Positions 8,574 through 18,000 of a stretch of 64,000 bases of DNA are shown here, one piece after another (positions within the stretch are counted from its first letter, which is position 1; every line of letters begins with the position of its first letter). The position numbers and the translations under genes are program-made. Below the pieces are notes generated by a model that saw only the letters and a program-made list of their open reading frames with translations, had not been told where the DNA came from and searched no databases. Source of the DNA: Aeromicrobium fastidiosum (GTDB lineage Bacteria; Actinomycetota; Actinomycetes; Propionibacteriales; Nocardioidaceae); the NCBI RefSeq assembly GCF_017876595.1, contig NZ_JAGIOG010000001.1, positions 2,852,001 to 2,916,000 of the forward strand, read 5' to 3'.

Positions 8574-9200
8574 TCAGCGCTCGATGACGTCCTCGTCGAC
8601 GAGGATCGTGACGGGCCAGTCGTCGGGGTAGTTGTCGGCGAGCTCGTCGTGCTGCTTGTAGAGCTTCTTGCGCGCCCGCTCGGGGACGCGATCGCCGAAC
8701 ACCGTGCCGTAGAGGTGGTCGGTCTCGTGCTGCAGGCAGCGGGCCAACAGCCCGGTGCCCTCGAACGCGACCGGCTCGCCGTTCTCGTCGACGCCGGTGA
8801 CGCGGGCGAGGTCGGGACGTGCGCAACCGGTGAACGCGCCGGGCAGCGACAGGCAGCCCTCGTCGGCGTCCTCGAGGTTGCGGTCCTTGCCCTCGGGCAG
8901 GACGAGTACGGGGTTGCAGACGACACCCGTGACCATGACGTCGTCGTCATCAGGGCAGTCGAACACGAACACCTTGAGGTCGACGCCCACCTGGTTGGCC
9001 GCGAGGCCGACCCCGCGGGCGGCGTACATCGTCGCGACCATGTCGGCCACGAGGGTGCGCAGCTCGTCGTCGAAGACCGTGACGTCGGCCAGCTCGTGGT
9101 GCATCACGGGAGTGCCCCACCGCGTGATGGGTCGCACTGAACCGCCGCCGGGCAGGGGACGGGACTGCGACGCGCTGGACGGTGTGTCGGTGCTGGGCAC
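8574..9200 (-). CDS. def: Peptide deformylase
   Basis: The 208-residue protein has all three deformylase motifs: GVGLAANQ (63-70), EGCLSLP (114-120) and HETDH (158-162). The Cys and two His bind the catalytic metal and the Glu is the general base. The enzyme removes the formyl group from the N-terminal Met of new proteins. There is a roughly 20-residue Ser/Pro-rich N-terminal extension compared with the minimal enzyme. The start at 9200 is an ATG with GAGG a few bases upstream. The 230 bases between this gene and the dehydrogenase gene hold the divergent promoters and a palindromic operator. Confidence 0.95.
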   Translation of the reverse strand: MPSTDTPSSASQSRPLPGGGSVRPITRWGTPVMHHELADVTVFDDELRTLVADMVATMYAARGVGLAANQVGVDLKVFVFDCPDDDDVMVTGVVCNPVLVLPEGKDRNLEDADEGCLSLPGAFTGCARPDLARVTGVDENGEPVAFEGTGLLARCLQHETDHLYGTVFGDRVPERARKKLYKQHDELADNYPDDWPVTILVDEDVIER

Positions 9201-9350
9201 GGGGCGGTGCTCCTCTGTGTCGATGTGGTCGTCGTCGTCGGCGGTCGCGGGGTGACCTGGCCGACCGACCAGAACAGGCTAACGAGAACATCGTCAGCGT
9301 GGTTCTCTGGTCCCCGCCTGTGAGGTCGGATACCATGGGTATGTAGAAAC

Positions 9351-9365
9351 GTAACTCTCAGTTAC
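9351..9365 (+). promoter_or_regulatory. Palindromic operator upstream of the acyl-CoA dehydrogenase pair
   Basis: GTAACTCTCAGTTAC is a perfect inverted repeat (6-bp arms, 3-bp spacer), centred 75 bases before the GTG of the first dehydrogenase gene. It stands in a locally AT-rich patch that probably contains the promoter. The form fits a TetR- or MarR-type lipid-metabolism repressor. The regulator itself is not identified; the MarR gene at 12064 is one candidate. Confidence 0.5.
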
Positions 9366-9432
9366 AGTCATCACGGGGTGGGCACCTCAGTCCAACCCGT
9401 CGTCGCAGCACCGCAGTCACCTAGGAGTCCTT

Positions 9433-10749
9433 GTGGCCACTCGTCGCGATCCCATGGGCATCGGCCTGGCGGTCCTCAACCGCATCGCCAGCTCGCCGAC
9501 CATCGACAAGCTCAAACTTCGCAAGACCACCGAGCGCGCCGTCTACGAGGGTGCCAAGGGTGGCTTCCGCGTGGCCGGCGCGACGACCCGCGCCTTCAAG
9601 CGCGTCAAGGGTGGCGGCAAGCCGACCCGCCTCGCGCGGACGTCCGACAGCGGTGTCTTCGACCTCGAGCCCACCGAGGACCAGCAGATGATCGTCGGCG
9701 TCATCAAGGAGTTCGCCGCCGAGGTGCTCCGCCCGGGCGCGGCTGACGCCGAGAGCAGCAACGACACCTCCAAGGAGGTGCTCGCGCAGACCAGCGACTT
9801 CGGCCTGACGCTGCTCAACATCCCCGAGAGCCTGGGCGGACTGTCCGAGGACCGCTCGGCCGTCACGGGCGTCCTCGTGGCCGAGGCCCTCGCCGAGGGC
9901 GACATGGGCCAGGCCGTCGCGTGCCTAGCACCCGCCGCCGTCGCCACGGCGATCTCGCTGTGGGGCTCCGACGCCCAGCAGCAGACCTACCTGCCGGCCT
10001 TCTCCGGTGACGACGTGCCCGCCTCCGCGCTGGCCGTCGCCGAGCCGCGGGTGCTGTTCGACCCCTTCGAGCTGCAGACCACGGCGGTCAAGACCGACGC
10101 CGGCCTCGTGATCAACGGCGTCAAGTCCGCCGTCGTCCGCGGCAGCGAGGCCGAGCTGTTCGTCGTCGCAGTCGACGTCGAGGGCAGCGGCCCCACCCTC
10201 GTGCTCGTCGAGTCGAGCAACCCCGGCGTGACGATCGAGGCAGACCCCAGCATGGGCCTGCGGGCAGCCGGTCTCAGCCGGCTGGTCCTCACCGACGTCA
10301 CAGTGGCGGCCGACGCCGTCCTCGGGGACGGGTCGGCCGACGACTACCGCGAGTGCATCCGTCTCTCGCGCCTCGCCTGGGCCGGGCTCGCTCTCGGCAC
10401 GGGTCGCGCCGTGCTCGACTACGTGTCCGACTACGTCAAGACGCGCTCGGCCTTCGGTGAGCCCATCGCCCACCGCCAGGCCGTCGCGTTCATGGTCGCC
10501 AACATCGCGATCGAGCTCGAGGGCATGCGCCTCGTGACCCTCAAGGCCGCCTCGCGCGCCGAGCAGGGCATGGACTTCGCCCGTGAGGTCGCGCTCGCCC
10601 GCCGCCTCACGTCGGAGTACGGCATGAAGATCGGCACCGACGGCGTCCAGCTGCTCGGTGGTCACGGCTTCGTCAAGGAGCACCCGGTGGAGCGGTGGTA
10701 TCGCGACCTGCGAGCCGTCGGCCTGATGGAAGGAGCAGTCCTCGTCTGA
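9433..10749 (+). CDS. Acyl-CoA dehydrogenase family protein (FadE24-like)
   Basis: The 438-residue protein has the acyl-CoA dehydrogenase layout. A helical N-terminal domain covers about residues 75-175, the beta-domain about 176-290 and the C-terminal helical domain about 300-430, the last ending in GTDGVQLLGGHGFVKEHPVERWYRDLRAV. A 70-residue basic N-terminal extension precedes it. Together with the gene 14 bases downstream it resembles the mycobacterial fadE24-fadE23 pair. It should oxidise an acyl-CoA or steroid-like thioester using FAD. The general base that is normally a Glu is not obvious, so it may be the non-catalytic partner of a heteromeric enzyme. It is probably controlled by the palindrome at 9351. 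Confidence 0.82.
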   Translation: MATRRDPMGIGLAVLNRIASSPTIDKLKLRKTTERAVYEGAKGGFRVAGATTRAFKRVKGGGKPTRLARTSDSGVFDLEPTEDQQMIVGVIKEFAAEVLRPGAADAESSNDTSKEVLAQTSDFGLTLLNIPESLGGLSEDRSAVTGVLVAEALAEGDMGQAVACLAPAAVATAISLWGSDAQQQTYLPAFSGDDVPASALAVAEPRVLFDPFELQTTAVKTDAGLVINGVKSAVVRGSEAELFVVAVDVEGSGPTLVLVESSNPGVTIEADPSMGLRAAGLSRLVLTDVTVAADAVLGDGSADDYRECIRLSRLAWAGLALGTGRAVLDYVSDYVKTRSAFGEPIAHRQAVAFMVANIAIELEGMRLVTLKAASRAEQGMDFAREVALARRLTSEYGMKIGTDGVQLLGGHGFVKEHPVERWYRDLRAVGLMEGAVLV

Positions 10750-10763
10750 GGGCGGACAACACC

Positions 10764-11981
10764 ATGATCAATCTCGAGACCCCCCGCAAGTTCCGACCGT
10801 TCATCAAGCAGGCCCACCAGGTCGCCGACGAGTTCCTGCGCGCCAACTCGCGCAAGTACGACCTCGCCGAGCACGCCTACCCCAAGGAGCTCGACCTCCT
10901 CGCGTCGCTCGTCGACGGCATGGGCGACTCCGGCCAGGGCCAGGGTGCCGGTGCCGCGGCGGTCGGCAACCAGGACGACGACAAGGCGACCAAGGGCAAG
11001 GTGAAGAACGGCACCAACATGTCGTCCGTGCTCTCGATCATCGAGATGTGCTGGGCCGATGTGGGCCTGCTGCTCTCGATGCCCCGCCAGGGCCTCGGCA
11101 ACTCGGCGATCGCCTCGGTCGCCAACGAGGAGCAGCTCGAGCGCTTCAAGGGCACGTGGGCCGCGATGGCGATCACCGAGCCCGGCACGGGCTCCGACTC
11201 GGCCAATATCGTCACGACGGCGGTCAAGGACGGCGACGCCTACATCCTCAACGGCGAGAAGATCTACGTGACGTCGGGCGAGCGCGCCGACTCCGTCGTC
11301 GTCTGGGCGACGCTCGACAAGAGCATGGGCCGCGCGGCGATCAAGTCGTTCCTCGTGCCCAAGAGCCTCCCGGGCATCCGGGTCGAGCGCCTCGAGCACA
11401 AGCTCGGCATCCGCGCGTCGGACACCGCGGTCATCCTGCTCGACAACTGCCGCGTGCCGGCCGAGAACCTCCTGGGCAACCCGGAGATCGACACCAAGCA
11501 AGGCTTCGCCGGTGCCATGGCGACGTTCGACAACACGCGTCCGCTGGTCGCCGGCATGGCCGTGGGCTGCGCCCGCGCCGCGATCGAGGAGACACGCGAG
11601 CTGCTCGAGAAGGCCGGCGTCGTGATCGACTACGACCGTCCCGCGCAGACGCAGTCGTACGCCGCCGCGACGTTCATCGCGATGGAGGCCGACTGGGAGG
11701 CAGCGCTGCTGCTGACGCTCGAGGCCGCGTGGCTGGCCGACAACCGCAAGCCCAACTCGATGGAGGCCTCGATGGCCAAGGCCAAGGCGGGACGTGTCGG
11801 CAACGACATCACGCTGCGGTGCGTCGAGCTCGCCAGCACGCTGGGCTACAGCGAGAACGAGCTCATCGAGAAGTGGTCGCGCGACTCCAAGATCCTCGAC
11901 ATCTTCGAGGGGACGCAGCAGATCCAGCAGCTCATCGTGGCTCGCCGTCTGCTCAACCTCAGCTCGTCCGAGCTGCGCTGA
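10764..11981 (+). CDS. Acyl-CoA dehydrogenase family protein (FadE23-like)
   Basis: The 405-residue protein begins at ATG 10764, 14 bases after the preceding stop. It has the flavin-binding ITEPGTGSDSANI segment (about 139-151), the LNGEKIYVTSGERAD segment (about 162-176) and a C-terminal ENELIEKWSRDSKILDIFEGTQQIQQLIVARRL. That last segment contains the EGT(Q)Q-type FAD motif of acyl-CoA dehydrogenases. An unusual Gly/Ala-rich insertion with many charged residues lies near residues 50-80. It forms an operon with the upstream paralogue and ends at a strong terminator. The family is certain; the substrate is unknown. Confidence 0.88.
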   Translation: MINLETPRKFRPFIKQAHQVADEFLRANSRKYDLAEHAYPKELDLLASLVDGMGDSGQGQGAGAAAVGNQDDDKATKGKVKNGTNMSSVLSIIEMCWADVGLLLSMPRQGLGNSAIASVANEEQLERFKGTWAAMAITEPGTGSDSANIVTTAVKDGDAYILNGEKIYVTSGERADSVVVWATLDKSMGRAAIKSFLVPKSLPGIRVERLEHKLGIRASDTAVILLDNCRVPAENLLGNPEIDTKQGFAGAMATFDNTRPLVAGMAVGCARAAIEETRELLEKAGVVIDYDRPAQTQSYAAATFIAMEADWEAALLLTLEAAWLADNRKPNSMEASMAKAKAGRVGNDITLRCVELASTLGYSENELIEKWSRDSKILDIFEGTQQIQQLIVARRLLNLSSSELR

Positions 11982-12005
11982 GACCGAGCGGAGCGACACC
12001 ACCCA

Positions 12006-12050
12006 CGACCGTGCACCCCCTCGGACCTCGAGGAGGTGCACGGTCGTTCT
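12006..12050 (+). terminator. Terminator after the acyl-CoA dehydrogenase operon
   Basis: CGACCGTGCACCCCCTCG pairs with CGAGGAGGTGCACGGTCG (18-bp stem, one mismatch) around a 5-base loop, followed by TTCT. It begins 25 bases after the stop of the second dehydrogenase gene and separates it from the MarR gene. Confidence 0.75.
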
Positions 12051-12063
12051 ATAGGGTTCGGGC

Positions 12064-12513
12064 ATGACGAATGAACTCCCAGCCGGCCTCGACGTCGACT
12101 TCGAGCTGACGCGCTTCGTCCGCCGTGTCCGTAACCGCACGCTGCGGCACCTCGGAGACATCCACCCCAAGCTCGACTACGGCAACTTCATGTTCCTGCT
12201 CGCGATCGTCGACGCGCCCGACGGCATCCGCGGTTCCGAGCTCGCCGAGGACCTCGGCGTGCACAAGTCGACTGCCAGCCGGTCGGTCGCCACGCTCGAA
12301 CGTCTCGGGCTCGTGACGCGCGTCCCCGACCCCGACGACGGTCGCGCGCAGCTGCTGGTCGCCGAGCCCGTCGCGACCCAGCGCGTGGCGGAGTACCGTC
12401 GCCGCAGCCACGACCGGCTCGTCACCCTGATCGACGACTGGACGCCCGACGAGGTCGCATCGTTCGCCCGCAGCCTCACGCGGCTCAACGACCGCGCCGA
12501 GCGCGACTTCTGA
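12064..12513 (+). CDS. MarR-family transcriptional regulator
   Basis: The protein is 149 residues. The winged helix-turn-helix is clear: IRGSELAEDLGVHKSTASRSVATLERLGLVTRVPDPDDGRAQLL (about 56-99), with the wing Asp-Asp-Gly-Arg that is a MarR hallmark. Helices at both ends form the dimer interface. It starts at ATG 12064, only 14 bases past the dehydrogenase terminator. It is followed 10 bases later by a DUF952 gene, so those two are likely co-transcribed. It could regulate the dehydrogenase pair through the 9351 palindrome. This is inferred from position only. Confidence 0.9.
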   Translation: MTNELPAGLDVDFELTRFVRRVRNRTLRHLGDIHPKLDYGNFMFLLAIVDAPDGIRGSELAEDLGVHKSTASRSVATLERLGLVTRVPDPDDGRAQLLVAEPVATQRVAEYRRRSHDRLVTLIDDWTPDEVASFARSLTRLNDRAERDF

Positions 12514-12523
12514 GGCGGACGCC

Positions 12524-12856
12524 GTGCAGATCTTCCACCTCGCCCTGCAGAGCGCCTGGACCGACGCCCAGGCCAACGGCACCTACCGGGTCTCGACCTT
12601 GGGCCTCGACCTCGACGACGTGGGCTTCATCCACTGCTCGCAGGCCGAGCAGGTCGACGGCGTCCACGAGCGCTACTACGGCGGAGTGACGGAGCCGGTC
12701 ATCCGGCTGACGATCGACACCGACCTGCTGACGTCGCCGTGGCAACTCGACGACGTGCCGGGCCAGCCGCTGCCATTCCCGCACGTGTACGGCCCCGTCA
12801 ACGTCGACGCCGTCGTGTCGGCCGAGCCGTACGTCAGAGGCTCAGCATCGTCTTGA
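12524..12856 (+). CDS. DUF952 family protein
   Basis: The 110-residue protein begins at GTG 12524 and fits DUF952: the N-terminal IFHLALQSAWTDAQANGTY, then DVGFIHCSQAEQVDGVHERYY and a C-terminal FPHVYGPVNVDAVV. These features recall ADP-ribosyltransferase-like folds, and the family has no established role. It follows the MarR gene by 10 bases. Its 3' end overlaps the convergent alcohol dehydrogenase gene by 23 bases. Confidence 0.85.
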   Translation: MQIFHLALQSAWTDAQANGTYRVSTLGLDLDDVGFIHCSQAEQVDGVHERYYGGVTEPVIRLTIDTDLLTSPWQLDDVPGQPLPFPHVYGPVNVDAVVSAEPYVRGSASS

Positions 12857-13880
12857 TCGCCGTGCGCTCGTCCATCGCGCGGTAGCCATCGGCCACCTGG
12901 TCGAGCGGCACGGTCAGGTCGAACACGTCGCCCGGGGTGATGCTGCCGTCGAGCACGTCGGGCAGCAGCTCCTCGATGTAGCCGCGGACCGGGGCGATGC
13001 CGCCGGCCAGGCCGATGTTGCGACCGAACATCTGCGGGACGTTGAGCTGGACGTCGTGGGGCACGCCGACGTAGCCGATGCGGCCGCCGGGACGGGCCGA
13101 GAGCATCGCCTGCTTCATGCTGTCGCCGGTGCCCACGCACTCCAGCACGAAGTCGGCACCGATGCCGTCGAGCATCTCGCGCACGGCCGCTGCGCCCTCC
13201 TTGCCGCGCTCGGCGACGACCTCGTCGGCACCGAACCGGCGCGCGATCTGCTGGCGGCTCTCGTGCCGCGACATGGCGACGACCCGGGCAGCGCCGAGGC
13301 GCTTGGAGGCCAGCACCGCGCTGAGTCCGACGGCCCCGTCGCCGACGACCACGACGGTGCTGCCGGCGGTGACACCTGCCGAGACGGCGGCATGGTGGCC
13401 GGTCGGGAAGACGTCGCTGAGCGTCAGCAGCTGCGTGACCATCTCCTGGGACGGCTGAGAGGGCGTCGCGACGAGCGTCCCGTCGGCCCACGGCACGCGC
13501 ACGAGCTCGCCCTGTCCGCCGTCGGTGGCGTGGCCCTGCTTGTCGGGGTGGCCCCAGAAGCCGCCGTTGGTGCACGACGTGTGGACGCCGCGCACGCACA
13601 GGGCGCACGTGTTGTCGGAGAACGTGAACGGCGAGATGACGAAGTCGCCCGGGGTCAGGGACGACACGGCGTCGCCGACCTGCTCGACGACGCCCACGAA
13701 CTCGTGCCCGATGCGGGTCGGCTCGTTGACGGGGTTGAGCCCGCGGTAGGGCCACAGGTCGGAGCCGCAGACGCAGGCCGCGACGACCCGCACGATGGCG
13801 TCGGTGCCGAGCTGCAGCTGGGGGTCGTCGACGTCGTCGAGGCGGATGTCACGGGGGGCATGGAGGACGGTGGCGCGCAT
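12834..13880 (-). CDS. Zinc-dependent alcohol dehydrogenase (MDR family)
   Basis: From ATG 13880 the protein is 348 residues. The GroES-like domain holds CVCGSDLWPYRG (catalytic-zinc Cys near residue 36), GHEFVG (about 59) and a reduced structural-zinc loop CALCVRGVHTSC with three Cys. The Rossmann domain shows VVVVGDGAVGLSAV (about 167-180), the NAD(P)-binding turn. It should oxidise an alcohol or reduce an aldehyde with NAD(P). The substrate is unknown. A GTG seven codons upstream is an alternative start. It is transcribed divergently from the FKBP gene. Confidence 0.88.
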   Translation of the reverse strand: MRATVLHAPRDIRLDDVDDPQLQLGTDAIVRVVAACVCGSDLWPYRGLNPVNEPTRIGHEFVGVVEQVGDAVSSLTPGDFVISPFTFSDNTCALCVRGVHTSCTNGGFWGHPDKQGHATDGGQGELVRVPWADGTLVATPSQPSQEMVTQLLTLSDVFPTGHHAAVSAGVTAGSTVVVVGDGAVGLSAVLASKRLGAARVVAMSRHESRQQIARRFGADEVVAERGKEGAAAVREMLDGIGADFVLECVGTGDSMKQAMLSARPGGRIGYVGVPHDVQLNVPQMFGRNIGLAGGIAPVRGYIEELLPDVLDGSITPGDVFDLTVPLDQVADGYRAMDERTAIKTMLSL

Positions 13881-13939
13881 GGTGCCCAGTCTGTCAGGCA
13901 CGCGCTGCGACGGCTCGGCGATGTGGAAGGATCGAGACC

Positions 13940-14299
13940 ATGACTGACAAGCCTGAGATCGACTTCATCGAGGGGCCCGCGCCCACCGAGCTCACCATCA
14001 CCGACCTGATCGTCGGCGACGGCCCCGAGGCCGTGCCCGGCGGACTCGTCGACGTCCACTACGTCGGTGTCGAGTTCGACACCGGCGAGCAGTTCGACGC
14101 CTCCTGGGACCGTGGCCAGTCGGCCAAGTTCCCCCTCCCGCAGCTCATCGCCGCGTGGCAGCAGGGCATCCCGGGCATGAAGGTCGGCGGACGTCGCCAG
14201 CTGATCTGCCCGCCCGAGCTGGCCTACGGCCCCGCCGGTGGCGGACACCGCCTGTCGGGCAAGACCCTCGTCTTCGTGATCGACCTGCTCGGAGTCTGA
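13940..14299 (+). CDS. FKBP-type peptidyl-prolyl cis-trans isomerase
   Basis: The 119-residue protein is a single FKBP domain: VDVHYVGVEFDTGEQFDASW (about 36-55), FPLPQLIAAWQQGIPGMKVGGRRQL (about 62-86), PPELAYG (90-96) and FVIDLLGV at the end. It catalyses cis-trans isomerisation of X-Pro bonds during protein folding. It has no signal peptide, so it acts in the cytosol. It begins at ATG 13940 with GGAAGG about 10 bases upstream. Confidence 0.93.
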   Translation: MTDKPEIDFIEGPAPTELTITDLIVGDGPEAVPGGLVDVHYVGVEFDTGEQFDASWDRGQSAKFPLPQLIAAWQQGIPGMKVGGRRQLICPPELAYGPAGGGHRLSGKTLVFVIDLLGV

Positions 14300-14378
14300 G
14301 AGCGACTCCGACCTTCGGCCACGGCGGTGTAGTCGCTCGGCCGATGCGCGAGGGCCAGCGTCCTGGTGGACTGACGGC

Positions 14379-15074
14379 ATGACCGTCACTCTGCTCGGGA
14401 CGCTGGCCCTTCTCGCGCTCGTCGACAGCACGAGCTTCGGGACGCTGTTGATCCCGATCTGGTTGATGCTGGCACCGGGACGCCTGCGGCCCGGACGCAT
14501 CCTCGTGTTCCTCGCGTCAGTGGCGACGTTCTACCTTGCCCTCGGCCTGCTGCTCGTCGCCGGTGTCGCGAGCTTCTCGGACGAGATCTCCGACGCCCTC
14601 GACACCCGGCCCGTGCAGGTGGCGCAGGTCGTGCTCGGTGCCGCGCTGCTCGGCGCGGGTCTGTGGGTGGGCATGCGCAAGAAGCGGGACGGATCCGGAC
14701 GCCTGATGCGCTGGCGTGAGCGTGCCGTCGGCGACGAGGGTTCGGTGCGTGGGCTCATGGCGCTCGCCCTGACCGCGGCGCTCATCGAGGCGGCGTCGAT
14801 GGTGCCGTACCTCGCCGCGATCGGGCTGATCGGCACCTCCGACCTGTCCGGTGCCGCGATCGTCGCGACGCTCGTCGGCTACTGCCTCGTGATGATCCTG
14901 CCGGCGCTGCTCCTGCTGGCCGGTCGCATCGGCGCTGCGCGCCAGGTCGAGCCGGTGCTGCGACGCATCAACGACTGGATGGCGCGCACGGGTCAGGAGA
15001 ACACCGCATGGATCCTGGGCATCATCGGCGTCCTCATCGCGTCGTCGGCGCTGCAAGCCCTCGGCGTCCTCTGA
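14379..15074 (+). CDS. GAP family (Sap/LysE-like) membrane protein
   Basis: The 231-residue protein has six hydrophobic segments (about residues 3-28, 37-60, 75-96, 121-145, 152-182 and 210-229). It belongs by pattern to the GAP family of actinobacteria, some members of which help export glycopeptidolipid or sulfolipid precursors. Substrate and pathway are not visible here. The central cytosolic loop is basic (RKKRDGSGRLMRWRERA). It begins at ATG 14379 and converges on hrpA with a hairpin between. Confidence 0.78.
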   Translation: MTVTLLGTLALLALVDSTSFGTLLIPIWLMLAPGRLRPGRILVFLASVATFYLALGLLLVAGVASFSDEISDALDTRPVQVAQVVLGAALLGAGLWVGMRKKRDGSGRLMRWRERAVGDEGSVRGLMALALTAALIEAASMVPYLAAIGLIGTSDLSGAAIVATLVGYCLVMILPALLLLAGRIGAARQVEPVLRRINDWMARTGQENTAWILGIIGVLIASSALQALGVL

Positions 15075-15076
15075 GA

Positions 15077-15094
15077 CTGGCCGGGGCCGGCCAG
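15077..15094. terminator. Bidirectional hairpin between convergent genes
   Basis: CTGGCCGG and CCGGCCAG form a perfect 8-bp stem in the 21 bases between the ends of the GAP-family gene and hrpA. It has no U-run, so its role as a shared terminator is an inference from position and stability. Confidence 0.5.
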
Positions 15095-15095
15095 C

Positions 15096-18000
15096 TCAGA
15101 GCGCGTCGACGAGGGCTGTGACGCGCTTGACCGAGACCGGGAACGCCGTGCGCAGCCCCTGCGCGAGCAGGCCGATGCGCAGCTCCTCCAGCGCCCACCG
15201 CACGTGCTGCACCCGCGGCGACAGCCGCGCCCACACCGACAGCTCGGCCGTCCGCGCGTGGAAGCGGGCCTCGAGGTCCTGAGCCGCCAGCAGGTCGTCG
15301 GTCAACGGCGCCGCGAGCCGCTTGGCCGCAGCCTGCAGGTAGAGCGGCAGGCGGCGCAGCTGGTCGACACCGACGTCGCGGATGAAGCCGGGGTAGATGA
15401 GCCACGACAGCTGCACGCGGACGTCCTCGCCCGCCTCGGTGGACGGCAGGGGAGTCACGTCGCCGAGCGCCCGCAGCGTCGCGATGACGCCCTGCACGGC
15501 CCGCTCGGTCGTGCCGTACGCCTCGGGGCGGACGGCATCGTGCAGCAGCGACCACGTGGCCTCGTCCCACACCGGCCCGCCGTGACGCACCACGAGCGAC
15601 TCCAGCGCCGCGAGCCAGCACTCCTCGATGACCGCGGCGGCATCGCCGTGCGGGCCGGTCGACAGCAGCAGCTTGGCGTGCAGGTCGAGGGACCGGCCTA
15701 GCTGCGGCACGGGTGTCGCGAGGCTGAACGACAGCAGCCGTGCCTGCGCCTTGACCATCGCGACCTGCTGCTCCTCGGCGGTGTCGAGGATGCGCAGCCC
15801 CAGCGACGTCCCCTCGTCGACCAGCGACGGGTAGCCCGTGACCTGCCCCGCCGTGATGGTCGGCTCGATCGTGCCGACGTCCCACGAGCGGATGCCCGAC
15901 CGCTCCTCCTGTCGGGCGACCTTGGTCAGGTCGGCTCGCACGTGGCTCGACAGCTCGCTGCGCAGCGCTGCGAGGTCCTTGCCACGTCCGAGCTCCATTC
16001 CCGCACCGTCGACGACGCGGAACGTGACGCGCAGGTGTGACGGCAGGGCGTCGAAGTCGAAGTCGTCAGGGGAGACGACGGTGCCGTTGAGCATCCGCAT
16101 CTGCCGGGCGAGCTCGGCGCTGAGGTCGGACGCACCCGGGTCCATCGCCTCGACCAGGCGGGGTGCGAACTGACCGGCAGGGACGAACTCGCGACGCAGC
16201 CGCTTGGGCATCGACCGGACCAGCTCGGTGACGAGCTCGACGCGGTGCCCGGGCACGTGCCAGTCGAAGGCGCGGTCGTCGACGACCATGAGCTGGGCGA
16301 GCGGCAGGTCGACCGTCACGCCGTCGTCGCTCATGCCGGGCTCGAAGGCATAGGTCAGCGGGTAGGACGCGCCGTCGGAGTGCCACTCGCGCGGGAACTC
16401 CTCGTCAGCGTCGTCGGTGCCGTGCGACAGCATCGCGGGGTCGAACGTGAGCAGGTCGGGCTGGGTCTGCCGGGTCTTCTTCCACCACGTGTCGAAATGG
16501 CGGGTCGACACGACGTCGGCCGGCACGCGCTGGTCGTAGAACGCGTAGAGGGTGTCGTCGTCGACCCGCAGGTCGCGGCGGCGCAGGCGCTCCTCGAGCT
16601 CCTCGACGCTCGCGATCATCCGCTGGTTGGCCGCGAAGAAGGCGTGGTTCGTCTTCCACTCGCCCTGCACCAGGGCGTGCCGGATGAACAGGTCGCGCGA
16701 CGTGACGGGGTCGATGCGGCCGAACTGCACGAGCCGGTCGGCCACGAGCGGGATGCCGAACAGCAGCAGCTTCTCGCGGGCCATGACGGCACCGCGGCGG
16801 GTCGACCAGTGAGGCTCGCTGTACGAGCGGTTGATGAGGTGCTCGCCGGCGGCCTCGACCCACTCGGGCTGGATCTTGGCCGCGGTGCGACCCCACAGGC
16901 GTCCGGTCTCGACGAGCTCGCCGACCATGACCATGCGCGGGGTCTTCTTGGCCAGCCCCGACCCCGGGAAGATCATGAACTTGGCCTGACGCGCGCCGAG
17001 GTACTCCCGGCCGTCCGCGTCCTTCAGCCCGATGTGCGACAGCAGGCCCGACAGCAGCGCCTGGTGGATGCGGTCGGGGTCGGCGCCGACAGCGCCGGGC
17101 TTGAGGCCCAGCTCCTTGGCGGTGCGGCGCAGCTGGGAGTGGACGTCCTGCCACTCGCGGATGCGCAGCCAGTGCAGGTACTCGTCACGGCACAGCCGGC
17201 GGAACGCCGAGCTCGACAGCTCGTCGCGCATCTCGCGGACGTACTTCCAGAGCGTCAGGTACGACAGGAAGTCGGAGTCGGGCTCGCGGAACCGGCGGTG
17301 CTTCTCGTCGGCGGCCTGCTGGTGCTCGAGGGGACGCTCACGGGGGTCCTGGATCGACATCGCGGCGACGATCACGAGCACGTCGCCGAGGCAGCCGAGC
17401 CGGTCGGCGGCGAGCAGCATCCGGGCGAGACGCGGATCGGTCGGCAGTGTCGACATGCGACGACCGATCTTGGTCAGCCGGGTGCTGCCCTTCGTGGACG
17501 TGTCGAGGGCACCCAGCTCGTACAGCAGGTTGAGTCCGTCGCTGACGGCGCGCGAGTCGGGCGGGTCGAGGAACGGGAAGTCCTTGATGTCGCCGAGGTC
17601 GAGCGAGGCCATCTGCAGCAGCACCGACGCCAGGTTGGTGCGCTGGATCTCCGGGTCGGTGAACTCCGGACGGCCGTCGTGGTCCTCCTCGGAGTACAGG
17701 CGGATGCAGATGCCGTCGGCGACGCGACCGCACCGCCCGGCGCGCTGCGAGGCGCTGGCCTGGGAGATCGGCTCGATCGGCAGCCGCTGCACCTTGAGTC
17801 GCTGGCTGAACCGCGAGATGCGGGCGAAGCCCGGGTCGATGACGTAGCGGATGCCCGGCACCGTCAGCGACGTCTCGGCGACGTTGGTCGCGAGCACGAT
17901 GCGACGTCCGGCATGGGAGCTGAAGATCTTCTGCTGGTCGGCGGCGGCGAGGCGTCCGTACAGCGGCAGGATCTCGGTGCGCGGGTACTTGCGACCGCTG

